28,758 bases of DNA from Azolla pinnata (GCA_037176905.1 JBBBWG010005080.1:1-28758); one strand, 5' to 3'. Counted from the first letter of the stretch, positions 10,017 through 20,270 are shown. Numbers and translations: made by a program. Notes: generated from the letters alone by a model not told the origin.

Positions 10017-10883
10017 AAGGTTCATCCGCTGCAGGCCGTCATCTACTGCTACTGCCTTCCTGCTGTATTCAGTTCGGCGTGGAAGTCAAGAACGTGTAGT
10101 TTGGAGAAGATTTGAGACAGTTACGATCATTCGTAACTTCTGACCGGTGATTGAAGACTTCAGCATACTGAGAGTTTTTTGGCTACATCTTCTGCTGTGC
10201 AACACACTATTGTTTTCGTCTCGACGTCAGGGAGAGAATAGAAAAGACGAAACTGGATTTGGAGTAACCCACAGGGAGTTACGACCGTTTTACTGCAGCC
10301 TGTAGTAAAACGGTTTCTTGCGGTCTAGTTCGTGCAGTGTACGACTAGATCACGATTTTGACAGTCGTACTCTATTCGATAGTGCTTCGTACACACTTCG
10401 GGCAGAGCCAGTGGCTTGTGCTCACTCCGCGTAGAAGTACTTTGGCCGAAATCTGCTTTACCGCGGACTAGGCGCAAAAGTCCGACCCCAAATCGGACTT
10501 CGACAGCACGGTTTGTACTCACTTCGGGCAGAGTCCTAGCACTTGTGTCCACTTCGAGTAGAACCGTAGACCATCCCGATAAGTTCGTGTCCAACTCGGT
10601 TAGACTACATTCGGGTAGACTGCAGTGCAGTCGTACTCACCCGTAGTCGTAACCACTTCGGGCAAAACTTTCGTCTCCGACAAGTTCGTGTTCAACTCGG
10701 CTAGACCGCATTCGGGTTGACTGTAGTGTAGTCGTACTCACCCGCGGTCGTAGTCACTTCGAACAGAAATTCTACGTTCGTGCTCAACTCGGCTAAATCG
10801 CATTCGGGTAGAGTGCAGAGCAGTCGTACTCACCCGCGATCGTAACCATTTCGGGTAGAACTACGTACAAGCCTTCCCAACAA
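10017..10883 (+). other. copia-2 untranslated leader
   Basis: About 870 bp between the primer site and gag, without a long coding frame. It is rich in the words CTTCGGGCAGA, TTCGTG and ACTCACCCG, the later part being organised as tandem repeats. This is a long leader for a copia element. Confidence 0.6.
10581..10863 (+). repeat. three tandem ~92-101-bp repeats in the copia-2 leader
   Basis: Units begin at about 10581, 10682 and 10774. Each contains TTCGTG, then CAACTCGG, then CATTCGGGT, then CAGTCGTACTCACCCG or a close variant, then TCGTA and ACTTCG-like words. The units differ by point changes and small indels, so the duplication is not recent. Confidence 0.8.
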
Positions 10884-11680
10884 ATGGCTTCAACATCCGA
10901 CTCAGCCGAGATGAGCATAAGGAGTTCGACGGGACAAACTTCAACTTCTGGAAAGAAAAGATGCAAGACTACCTCATAGTTCGCGGCTACATCGACTCAA
11001 TAGAGCACGAGACGGCTCCGGCAACATACAAGTCGGACGTATGGACGAAACTGGATCGGGTAGCTCGCGCGACAATCCGGATGCATCTTTCTGAATCCGT
11101 GTATTACACGGTTCAGTCGTGCACGACAGTGAAGGAATTGTTGAAGACGCTGTCGGATACTTACGAAAAGAAGGTGGCCACTACGAAGATTTATCTCATA
11201 CGGCGCCTTTACAACTTACGGATGAAAGAATCCGATTCGATCACGGCTCACCTGAATGATTACGAAGGAATCATTTCCCAACTGTCAGCACAAGGAATGA
11301 CGATCGACGACGAGCTGAAAGCTCTACTACTGATGATTAGCCTTCCACCATCCTAGGAAACCTTCGTCACGACGGTCTGCAACACGTCTGCTACGGCCGT
11401 GAAATACTCCGAAACTACGAGCTCCATTCTATCTGAAGACGCGCGGAAGAAAAAGTTCGTTCAGAACTCGGCGAATGAAGCCTACATCGTATAGAGTATC
11501 GGTGAGTGATTGACAGCAACATCGTGGAAGAAGTTCCTCGCGCGAGCCGAACGCGATGAGAAACCGAAGCAAGTCCAGGGGTTCATTGACGTGCAACTAT
11601 TGCAAGAAACCCAGACACATTAAGGCCAACTGCCGAGCCTTAAAAGCGAAGAACGGAAAATTTACGCAAAAGGGCAATCA
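10884..11680 (+). pseudogene. copia-2 gag with CCHC knuckle
   Basis: A likely start ATG is at 10884, but one frameshift separates it from the gag frame, which reads FDGTNFNFWKEKMQDYLIVR near 10920-10980. The copia gag domain continues with SVYYTVQSCTTVKELLKTL, KIYLIRRLYNLRMKESDS and DELKALLLMISLPPS. A TAG at 11354 replaces an expected Trp codon; after it the frame reads ETFVTTVCNTSATAVKY. A further stop and frameshift lead to the nucleocapsid knuckle CNYCKKPRHIKANC at 11592-11633, an exact CX2CX4HX4C. Gag forms the virus-like particle. Confidence 0.85.
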
Positions 11681-11799
11681 TATTGAGGAGGTGAACTTCT
11701 GCGGTTCATCTTCTACGATTCTACGACGCACAATCGGAGATACTATGGAGGATGATCCGAACAACCTCACCGTGGAGAGCACGACCGAAACAGAAGTTC

Positions 11800-12060
11800 T
11801 GCTTACGACGGAGGAAGCCACCAGCTGGCTACTCGACTCGGGCGCCTCTTACCACGTAACTCCATTCAGATGGCAATTTCGAAGAGTATACGGCTCAAAT
11901 TTTCGATCCTGTACGCGTCGGAAATTGGCAACATTATGCGGTCGTCTGCATTGGCACAGTAGAGCTTAACCTTCCGGGTGGCTCTACGATCGTACTCCAC
12001 GATGTTCGGCACGTCCCGGAGCTATCAAGGTCGTTCATTTCGGTGGGATAACTCGACGAA
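11800..12060 (+). pseudogene. copia-2 aspartic protease
   Basis: WLLDSGASYHVTP, with the catalytic DSGA at 11835-11846, is the copia protease signature. A frameshift follows within about 30 bases; in the second frame the protease continues (words such as VVCIGTVELNLPGGS and LHDVRHVPELSRSFISVG), ending at a TAA near 12050. The protease would process Gag-Pol. Confidence 0.82.
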
Positions 12061-13030
12061 GCAGGCATCCATGCCGGCTTCTTGTCAGGAGGGTGGAGTC
12101 TCCACAAAGGGAACCTCCTACTTGCTCGTGGTCCGAAGATACACTCGTTGTATCCTTTGTATGCCACGCTCAGAGACAGTGACTTATTTGTCATGGATAT
12201 TCCAGTGTCATCTCTATGGCACGGATGACTCGGCCACTTGAGCCAAGCCGGCATCACGCACCTATCCAAGGCCAATTACATTCCCAAGTTCTCCTTCTCC
12301 GACCATCAGTTTTGCGAGCATTGTCGCGGTCTCACATCCGACTAGTACACCGAGAGAATCGAGTCCACTCGATTTGGTCCATTCGGACATATGTGGCCCG
12401 ATGCCACATCAGTCTCTCGACGGAGCGTCGTACTTCGTCACCTTAATCGACGACGCTACGCGGAAGATATGGGCTTATCCGACTCGGACAAAAGATCGTG
12501 TCTTCATGATCTTCAAGGATTGGCTCGCAATGATCGAGAATCAGATGGATCGGAAGCTGAAATGCCTACAATCCGATAACGGGGGGGGGAGTATAAGTCT
12601 AATGAATTCGTCCAATTTTGCCGAGAACGCAGCATCAGACGCGAATTTACGGCTCCCTACAGCCCGAAGCAAAATGGAGTCGCAGAACAGATGAATCGGA
12701 TGATCTAGGAGCGGATCGTTTCTATGCTGCACCATTCTGGACTTACGGACGGCTTTTGGGCCGAGGCGCTACTCACAGCTGTGCACATTATCAACAAGTC
12801 GCCGAGTAGGCCTCTTGGATTGAAAATTCCGCAAGAGCTTTGGACAGGACGAAAACCCGATTACGGGAAGCTGCGGATATTCGGATACGAAGCGTACGCA
12901 CTTGTGCCAAGGGACGAGCGTCGTAAACTCGAGTCACGGTCACGGAAATGCATTTTCCTCAGATATGGACCTGACGGAAGTTTCGGCTATCGCTTATGGG
13001 ATCTGGAGACTCACCAAGTTGTCGAAGTTC
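12060..13030 (+). pseudogene. copia-2 integrase
   Basis: The pre-integrase zinc region reads LGHLSQAGITHLSKANYIP and HQFCEHCRGL. The core has LVHSDICGPM (Asp), KCLQSDNGG (Asp) and, in another frame, SPKQNGVAEQMNR (Glu), then FWAEALLTAVHIINKSPSRP, LWTGRKPDYGKLRIFGYEAY and the closing RKCIFLRYGPDGSFGYRLWD. A run of eight G at about 12582-12589, just after the second Asp, coincides with a frameshift. Several stops (for example TAG near 12706) are present. Confidence 0.87.
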
Positions 13031-13399
13031 GGACGTGGTCTTTAACGAGTCTGTCATGCACAAGGCTACCGATCGCCCGATCGAACTCCGGAGAGTCATA
13101 TTTTTGGACGATTCTACTCCTTTGGACGGCCCAACACAAGACACGAGGTCGGCTTCATGGTCAGCCAACCCTCTTAGTACGGAAGGAGCCGTACTTGATG
13201 AAAATCCGAGTAGCAGTGCTACTATCAGTCCGACAGGGTCGGACGAACCAAGTTCATACGTGCGAAGTACGATCGCACTAGAACCGGCTAGCCCAGTCAT
13301 TCCACGTCGATCGGAACGACTGTCGCAGCCACCTAAGAGATACTCTCCCGGCTTGTTCTTTACGGACCCCAGTGAACCTACGACATATCGAGAAGCGAT

Positions 13400-14118
13400 A
13401 AAAGCTACGGATGCGGCAAGTTGGCGACTTGCAATGGAGTCTGAAATGAACTCCATCCGCGCAAACTAGACTTGGGACTTGGTGGAACTTCCGCGGAATC
13501 GGAAAGCACTGTCGTGCAAGTGGGTCAATTGACTCAAACAGGTGTCCGATTCCTCCAGTCCGAAGTATAAGGCGCCACATCGTAACAAAAGGGTTTCGGC
13601 AAGAGTACGGCGTAGACTTCGACAAAGTCTTCTCACCCGTCGTTAAGATGACCACCCTTCGTTTCCTCCTCGGCGTAGTCGCGCTCGAGGACTTGGAGCT
13701 TCTTCAGCTAGATGTAAAAACGACATTCCTCCATGGTGATCTAGACGAGGAAATATATATGGAGCAGCCGCAAGGCTTTGCATCACCAGGTCGTGAACAT
13801 CTCGTATGTCGGTTACGGAAGAGCTTGTACGAATTGAAACAAGCTCTGAGACAATGGTATCGAAAGTTCAAAGATTTCGTACGATCGATCGGCTTCCTTC
13901 GGTCGGATGAGGACCATTGCTTCTACAGTAAGGACGCACCCGATGGGAGTCCCATCTACCTCATCCTTTACGTGGATAATATGTTGCTCTCCGGTCGACA
14001 TATCGGAGAGCTTGCCGAGCTCCGACGGCAAATGATGCTGAAGTTCGCTATGAAGGACCTCGGTCCGGCGCATCACATTCTCGGGATGAAGATCATGCGG
14101 AATCGCCACTCGTGACAG
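13400..14118 (+). pseudogene. copia-2 reverse transcriptase, catalytic box altered to YVDN
   Basis: The upstream part (WRLAMESEMNSIRAN, then TWDLVELPRNRKALSCKWV) is split by a TAG and frameshifts at about 13468-13640. An open segment from 13648 then gives LLQLDVKTTFLHGDLDEEIY, QPQGFASPG, LRKSLYELKQALRQWYRKF. The copia YVDD box is YVDN at 13969-13980, so the second catalytic aspartate is Asn. LGPAHHILGMKIMRNR follows, ending at a TGA at 14113-14115. Either defect would be enough to inactivate it. Confidence 0.88.
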
Positions 14119-14529
14119 TTGTATCTGTCTCAGTCCGCTTATATCCGACGAATTTTGGAGCGCTTCAACATGCATTTGGCTCGATCTGCTACAACACCGC
14201 AACCCACCAACCCTCGGCAGTCACGGAAGGACTGCCCGACACCTGGTCCGGAGGGGGACCATATGAATTTGGTACCATACGCACCGGCTGTTGGCTCGTT
14301 AATGTACGCTATGGTCGCGACGCGGCCAGACATAGCGCATGCAGTTGGAGTCGTCAGCAGATTCATGCACAATTTCGGCCGCCCACAGTGGAACGCAGTG
14401 AAGCATATCTTCAGATATCTGGTTGGCACACGAGACTACGACATCAAATTTGAACTGAATGAACCCTTAGGCCTAGTTGGCTACACCGACTTGGATTACG
14501 CGGGCTGTCTTGATAGTCGGAAATCAACA
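14119..14529 (+). pseudogene. copia-2 RNase H, N-terminal part up to the CACTA-1 insertion
   Basis: LYLSQSAYIRRILERFNM, YAPAVGSLMYAMVATRPDIA, WNAVKHIFRYLVGTRDYD and GYTDLDYAGCLDSRKST are the linker and the start of RNase H with its first catalytic Asp. The coding sense ends at 14529, exactly where an ACA matches the ACA after the far end of CACTA-1 at 16637-16639. Confidence 0.85.
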
Positions 14530-14779
14530 CTTATGTTGACCATAATATATCGATGAAGACACTAATATATTCCTCACTATCGATATTGATCTATTCCTTG
14601 TAATTGATTCTTATGTTGACCATAATTCATGAATATATATATTTTTATTAATTGAAATCCTAGATTTTCTAGTTAAATTGCCTATCTTTCCATTATGGTT
14701 TTAATGAAATTTTTCACATTCCTATACAATGTGACAGAAAGTGCAGAGGCAAACTTCCATGATGGAATCATCAAAAGTG

Positions 14780-15060
14780 CGACAACTTATATGCGGTAAA
14801 TTTGCAGCAAGGTTGCTGCAAAATTGCGGCAATTTTCCCGTAATTGCCTGGCAAACTCGTGGTAAATGAGCTGCAAATGAGCTGCAAATGAGCTGCAAGC
14901 ACGCGGAAAATGAGCGGTAAATAAGCGGCAATTGTGCGGCAAAGTCGCGGCAACTAAGCGGCTATATAGCGGCAAAGGTGTGGCAACTAACATATTGCAC
15001 AAAATTGCCGCGAGTTTGCCGCAAGATAGCCGCGTGCTTGAAGCAACATAGTTGCAATAT
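14780..15060 (+). repeat. CACTA-1 left subterminal repeat array
   Basis: Dense short words of the type GCGGCAA, GAGCTGCAAAT and GCGGTAAAT; the last word occurs in three adjacent copies near 14867-14897. Most words read GCGGCAA on the plus strand, but next to the core (about 15003-15035) they flip to TTGCCGC. In the superfamily such words bind the transposition proteins. Confidence 0.7.
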
Positions 15061-15560
15061 AGAAACAATCAGACTCTAATCCTTTGTATATGTGAACAAA
15101 CATGCAAATTCATGTAATTATACATACTCTTATGCATATATATATGTGTTGACAAATATATCTGCCTATTGATCCATATATGGCCATGATTAATGTATAT
15201 TCTCTTATTAACTTGCATATACTAGCATTAGGAACGTTATCAGTGTAGATACATGTAGATCCACTTGTGAATCAACCATACACGCATATTTTTCTATGTT
15301 TGTACAAGGCTGATACATAATTGCATGTTAGTGTATATATACATATACACATTTTGGTAAACTTTTATATATTTCATAGGTATTAACACGAATATGTGGT
15401 TTCTTATGAACATTTGGATATATACATCTATATTTCTATGTTCTTTGCAAATTGCATTGATATACTCCATTTTAGAATACAATAAATATATAGGCACATG
15501 ATTACAACATAAGCATATCTTAGAGCAATTGTTTATACCTTTAATTTGCCTGAAATGAAC
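15061..15560 (+). repeat. CACTA-1 AT-rich core, inverted copy at 26635-27090
   Basis: The reverse complement of 26635-27090 aligns along its whole length; by eye most bases agree. Shared words include ATTGATCCATATATGGCCAT, CTAGCATTAGGAAC and TATCTTAGAGCAATTGTTTA. No convincing reading frame exists. The match continues into the flanking array at 15580, so both copies are the same element family. Confidence 0.85.
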
Positions 15561-16044
15561 TAAAATGAGAGATTATCACGTTTGTTGCGGTAATTACGCG
15601 GATAGGTCGCAGCAAATTTGCAGCTATACCGTGGTAAACTCGCAGCAAAATAGCTTGTTAATTGCAGCAAAGTTGCGGCAAAGTCGTGGCAATAGGTGCT
15701 GCAAACTTGCGGCAAAAGCTGCTGCAATACTCGTGGCAATTGAAAGGTGAAAATCAATTTCGCAGTAATATATTTGACAAAAATTCCGGAAAAAATCCCG
15801 GATATACCTGCATTTATGCGACCGGAAAAGACTGCGGCAATAGACACGGCAAATGAGCGGCAATGTTTGCGGAAAAATAAAAGTTTTTTGTGTGGCAATA
15901 TGTCCTGCAAAGATAGTGTAAATAGTCGTGGCAAATTTTCAGATTTACCTTGCGGAAAATTGTCCGACTAATCTTGCGGAAATATGTGCGTCAATACTTG
16001 CGGTAAACTAGCGGATATGGCTGCGGCAAAATTGGTGCGCGGAT

Positions 16045-16461
16045 TGTTAGCCCTTCAGATCAAAGACTAAGACTTGGTCGTGGTTGAATACGAATGGAGA
16101 AATAAATCGTAAAGCTACGATTATCCGTAAACTCTGATTAGTACGTTTTCCCGATTATCCGTGACTTCGTATTTCCGTACACTCCGATTCACTCACATAA
16201 GACACCGAGAATGAAGAAGACAAGATTGCACAAAGCTCCTTATATTATAACAAGCTCTACTTCCGGATTGATTTCGGACTCTTTACAAGTAAGCCGCCAA
16301 GGCTTTATATACATGCTTGGAACCCTTTCGGATCTCCAAGTCTCTATGTACAACGCGTCGGTTCGGTTCTCTATAGACATCTCTCCGATTTTCCGACTAC
16401 TTATTATTTCCGTGATATTACGAATTTACGACTTCGTCGTAATTTCGTAATATTCGGCTCA
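16045..16461 (-). repeat. solo LTR of the gypsy-1 family (417 bp) with target duplication CGGAT
   Basis: Starts TGTTAGCCCTTCAGA and ends CGGCTCA. CGGAT is present at 16040-16044 and 16462-16466. The hairpin at 16417-16451 and the minus-strand TATA-type box (TATATAAAG, near 16305) match the other copies. It lies within the right subterminal array of CACTA-1, so it inserted after CACTA-1. Confidence 0.92.
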
Positions 16462-16636
16462 CGGATAGATCTGTGGCAGAGCATCCGGAAAAGCTCGCGG
16501 TAAAGTACGCGAAAATAGTCGCGATAAATGCGCGGGAAAATTGTCGCGCAGGGAAAAAAAAATTTGCCGCGACTTTGCCGCGTCGTGGCAAAGTCACGGC
16601 AAATTGTCACGGCAACCAGCATAGTACCTTATAGTG

Positions 16637-16860
16637 ACATCTATTCTATTTGGCCGGCTACCAATTACCTTACAAAATATTGAACATACATGTAAACGTT
16701 GAATTTCTTGTCAGAGGGGGAGATTCTCTTCCAGTGACAACGAGACAACAAGCTCATAAAAAAATATCGGGCGCCTTCACTAGAGGTCCCCTATTACGTG
16801 GATGGTGTGGCCGTGAGTTCATTGTCGATGGGTGCAGCGTTTTGTTGAGAGAAAGTGAAA
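16637..16860 (+). pseudogene. copia-2 RNase H, C-terminal remainder right of CACTA-1
   Basis: After ACA the plus strand reads, in shifting frames, words like those following KST in copia RNase H (ILFGRLPITLQN). It then reads IHVNVEFLVRGGDSLPV and TTRQQAHKKISGAFTRG, which resemble the C-terminal segment 'KHIxVxYHFxRxxxxxGE...TxxQxADxFTKG'. About 90 residues in between are missing. The match is by eye and moderate. Its position, exactly beyond the proposed target duplication, supports it. Confidence 0.5.
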
Positions 16861-17990
16861 ACAATGATGGGGGCTGAGAGGCGATGAGAGGCGATGAGAG
16901 TTTGTATTGCGTAAAAGAGAAGAAAGAGAGGAAGAGATGATGGGTGCCTGAATGCTATGATTAAGAACAGAAGATGACAACAGAGGAAAGAGAGCGGAGG
17001 AAAGAGTCATGGCCGCCTTCTTTGTATCGCCTTTTAAATGTATTTATTATTACAATAACATTTTAATGCTTTATTAATACTATAAGGAAGTGTTTAAAAT
17101 CCCAATATACTTATGCTTGTGACATGTTAAAAGCTCTTGGCTTAAACATCTTATTAAAAAGGTGAAAGATTGACTAAAGAGGGTTGGCACTATATTTCTG
17201 AAGCACTATGAAATATAATGAATTTAAAGCATAAATGAAGTTGCAATAGTCGAAGCTTCCATGATGAAGTATGAGATTTGCTCCAAGTATTTTATAGTGA
17301 ATTTTCAAATGAATATTCTTTTATAAATTAGTTTAGACATAAATGACAAGCTGGGAAAATTGGTGCATACACTCTTATTTCCGTAACCCAATGCCAAAGG
17401 TGTTTAATGTTTTATTTTGTCTTGGTTATTTTCTTGTATATAATTTGGTTTGAGTTTGGAGTACACCCTTTTCAACTCATGAATAATTTGAAATTGAATG
17501 AGGTATAAGAGTTACTAAGTAGAATAATTTTGAGGACAATTTGGAAAAGTAGAACCGCAAATGTATTTGGAGTAAAAGATATTCCTCTAGTGGAGTCAAT
17601 AAAGGAAACTTAGAAAAAAAATAGTATATATAATATGAGATGAGGTTGGTTTGACAATATCAAAGGAAACATTATGGCTACTCAAACTTGTTGGGTAGGA
17701 GGACCTTTCTATTCAATTGATAGGGTGCAACTTAAATTAGAACTATAAAACTCCAAGATTTTTTTTCTCCCTCTTGTAAAAGGAGGATACTTGTAATTCA
17801 TTACAATGTCATACTATTGAGGTCGTGAGTCGTGACATTGTAATATTTATATTTTTTGGGCATTCATCTTTATATAAATAATAGAAAAAACTTTTCAAAG
17901 AAAAAACTTTGGATATTTTTTAAATATTTTTTGTAAAATTGTTTTAATATTATGTTTACTTTTTTAAAATAATTTTCTATTAGTTGCATC
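16861..17990. other. AT-rich intergenic DNA without recognised gene
   Basis: No long or conserved reading frame on either strand. It begins with purine-rich, GATGAGAGGC-repeated DNA (16870-17000) that could include the copia-2 polypurine tract or 3' LTR, but I cannot define ends. A perfect 12-bp inverted repeat is at 17800-17811 and 17833-17844. Confidence 0.5.
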
Positions 17991-18306
17991 AAATTTGATG
18001 CAAGTTTGACAGATAGTTGACATTACTTTGTTGCAAATGTCGTAAAAGTTGACACATCAAAGTGTTGGTCACATAACATTAAATTTACACAAATTTATTG
18101 TAACATATCTACACAATTGATGTGATATTGTCACAAACTTTTCGCATCAAGATTTCCTGTCAAATACAAGGCAAAGTCATAGTAAATTTGCAACAAAAAT
18201 TGTTCTTTGTTGTTTTGAGTACAATTTGACACCACCAGCAAAAAAAAAAATCATGAAAAAATTTTGTCAGTAAAAAATGCATCAAATTAATGAATGCCTT
18301 GTAGTG
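17990..18306 (+). mobile_element. possible right end of another CACTA-type element
   Basis: CCTTGTAGTG ends at 18306; its reverse complement is CACTACAAGG, the same terminus as the three GCGGCAA elements. Inward are repeated words of the type TTTGATGCAA, TTTGTTGCAAA and GACACATCAAAG in both directions, which would be a different subterminal array. No matching left end was found, so the extent is unknown. Confidence 0.45.
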
Positions 18307-18316
18307 AGATTTTAGG

Positions 18317-18913
18317 AGCATATAAGAATTAGGGTTTTCCTTAATTATAGGATTAGAGTTTTTTATATTATGAATAGGGTTTCTAAGATTTGGTATTTTG
18401 GGACTCTTTAGTTTGGGCTCCTAATCAAATTTAGGATACATGTTCTTGATCTCATTAAAGATTAGGGTTTTATGAGATCTGAGATTTAAGGTTTATAATT
18501 TTGCCGATTTTCACTTTTAAGAACTGAAGGATTTTGAGTTTATAATATTTTCAATTAGGGTTTTCAAGTTGTGGTTTAGGGTTTGTTGACAGAGTTTGGA
18601 ATTTGAAAACATTCCCTTAAATATGGGATCATATTAGATTTTAACTGATTTGGGATTTTTGGGTTTTTTTGTGAGACTTGTATGAGGCTTGGATTCGATC
18701 AAGGTTAGGGTTTATGAGATCTTTATATGAGGCTAGGATTTAGATTAAGAAAGTTTATGAAATCTTTGTATGACGATAGGGTTTAGATTAGGGTTAGGGT
18801 TTATGAGAAAGTTATAGGATTAGGGTTTGAAAAAATTTTAGGGTTAGAGTTTGATGAGCTCTTCTATGAGTCCCCCCCCCACCCTTAGATTAGGGTTTCA
18901 TGAGAATTTAGGG
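18317..18913 (+). repeat. degenerate telomere-like (TAGGGTT) tract
   Basis: Words TAGGGTTT, TTAGGGTT and GATTAGGGTTAGGGTTT recur many times over about 600 bp, all on the plus strand, densest at 18775-18915. The plant telomere repeat is TTTAGGG. Spacing is irregular and no long perfect array exists, so it is either an eroded interstitial telomeric tract or a low-complexity region sharing the word. A run of nine C lies at 18872-18880. Confidence 0.6.
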
Positions 18914-18989
18914 TTAGACTCTAGAGTGTTTCATATTCGCATTTCAAATGTATAGAATATGTCAAGTGATTTAATGGACTCCATTTATA

Positions 18990-19210
18990 CTCAACGACAA
19001 TCAAGGAGTTGTTTCACTAGCGAAGAATCTAATAATCATAATACTTCTAAGCATATTGAAGTTCAATAGTACTTTGTTCAGGATTACGTGACTAAGGGAA
19101 AGCTGAGCCTAGGAAAGGTCTTTACAGTTAACAATGTTGTAGATGTGATGACCAAGGGTCTTTTGACAGACAGTTTTCGGTCTCCTTAGGAGTACATAGG
19201 GCTTGACCTA
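18990..19210 (+). pseudogene. copia-3: RNase H C-terminal scrap
   Basis: The plus strand reads DNQGVVSLAKNL at 18996, then in a second frame HNTSKHIEVQ, a TAG, YFVQDYVTKGKLSLGKVF and VNNVVDVMTKGLLTDSF. This is the typical end of a Ty1/copia RNase H (CDNQxAxxLAKNP...KHIxxxYHFxRE...ADxxTKxL). One frameshift and one stop are inside it. No other part of the element is recognisable nearby. Confidence 0.72.
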
Positions 19211-19362
19211 ATAGGAGGGTAAAACTTTTAACATTGAGGATGTTCCCCGTTATCTTTCCAATACAATCGAATGTCTTCAAATCTACTTATCTCCTTCTAT
19301 CAGAATTAGACCTCACCAACTCACTACAAAGTTAGAATTAACTGTGCTAAATGTTGAGTTAT

Positions 19363-19720
19363 TGTAACGCCCATTAATTCAGGAGGAAATGCAAAGAGAA
19401 CCTATCATTTTGATATTGAATTTGAAATTACTTGAGCCTAAAATGGGCATACTCTTTGCACTTGGAATCAAATTAACATGAGGTTTTTTAGATCTAGGGT
19501 TTAGGTTTTAGGGTGCCGATCACACGACCGATCAGACGTCTAAGGGAGATTAAAATGATCCTTTTGTCGGCTGGACCCACAAGGGGAAGAAGTCAAGACA
19601 GAACCCCCTTTTGTCTGTGTATCGTAAGCCATTTGTTTCGTCGCTAGCATCAAGCTCAACTCACACATCTAACATTCTTCTTATTATTCTTGGTTGTTTG
19701 AGGTGGAGCCCTGCAAATTA
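19363..19720 (+). repeat. possible gypsy LTR fragment beginning TGTAACGCCC
   Basis: Many plant Ty3/gypsy LTRs begin TGTAACRCCC. The following bases include a CTAGGGTTTAGG word, also common in such LTRs. No second end, target duplication or partner is visible, so this is only a hint. Confidence 0.25.
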
Positions 19721-20270
19721 AGCCCAAAGAAATGGCTGCATTTGCTATCAGAAGAATGTTAGGCTGTTCTGAATGCAAGTTCTTTAGCCCCACACTAGTA
19801 TTGATGATGGATAGGATCCGACCTAGCTTTAAAATTGAGATTGAGAGGGCGACAATATAACTGAACCTACAATACACAGTGCTTGTTCTTCTTCTTCATC
19901 ATCATGTTCCTCTATGAAAAGATTTGCGACAGAAAAGAAGCAGCATCCATCGACGTTGGGAGCGCATTATTTGCACATTGTCATAAATGCGCTCCGCACA
20001 TCGATCGGGAGATGCTCCACCACCCTTTCTGCTTCCTTCACAATGCATATTAACCCCTCACCAAAGAGTGCATATATATATATATACAATAAACAAAAAC
20101 AGTCGATCGTGCTCTCGTGCATAACTTGGTGTTGGATGGGTGCATGTCTCGCGAGCATTATTATCAATACGATCTGATCTGATCCGATTAAAACCTCTCA
20201 TAATTGATGGGAATCTCAGCTGATTGTTACCGTCGCAAAGTGGAATTGGCCGCTATGAAGGGAGGAGAGC
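19721..20270. other. upstream region of the secreted-protein gene, no gene recognised
   Basis: No supported gene on either strand. Contains an (AT)n run at 20071-20086 and GATCTGATCTGATCCGAT at about 20171-20188. It is probably the promoter-proximal region of the gene that starts at 20393. Confidence 0.45.

Larger units (their letters stand above)
14530..16636 (+). mobile_element. CACTA-1: non-autonomous CACTA (En/Spm) element, with a solo LTR inside
   Basis: The right end reads ...CCTTATAGTG at 16636; its reverse complement CACTATAAGG matches the CACTACAAGGG starts at 26007 and 27240. Inside are arrays of GCGGCAA-type words (about 14780-15060, 15580-16044 and 16462-16620) flanking an AT-rich core (15061-15560). 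Subterminal arrays of short words next to CACTA ends are the hallmark of this superfamily. No transposase is visible, so it would need help in trans. ACA at 14527-14529 and 16637-16639 fits the 3-bp target duplication. The left terminus is less clear: it begins CTTATG, perhaps after loss of CA. Confidence 0.72.
9961..16860 (+). mobile_element. copia-2: degenerate Ty1/copia retrotransposon, interrupted by CACTA-1
   Basis: Plus-strand order: LTR remnant, tRNA-Met primer site, long leader, gag, CCHC knuckle, protease, integrase, RT, RNase H. The RNase H frame is cut after the word CLDSRKST at 14529. Related text resumes at 16637, the base after the CACTA-1 end, with words resembling the following RNase H segment (PITLQN) and then, after an internal loss of roughly 90 residues, the C-terminal segment. 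Coding DNA is GC-richer than copia-1. There are many stops and frameshifts, and no recognisable 3' LTR. Confidence 0.82.

Noticed and set aside
10325..10646. Open frames of about 76-89 codons in the copia-2 leader
   Set aside because: They fall in tandem-repeat DNA before gag and on both strands, with no recognisable protein.
18872..18880. C run as a possible assembly gap or frameshift site
   Set aside because: It lies in non-coding DNA and nothing depends on its length.
19322..19331. CACTACAAAG word as a possible further CACTA start
   Set aside because: No subterminal array follows and no second end was found; one short word is not enough.
19656..19877. 73-codon frame on the minus strand
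   Set aside because: No recognisable motif, weak context and no partner exon visible.
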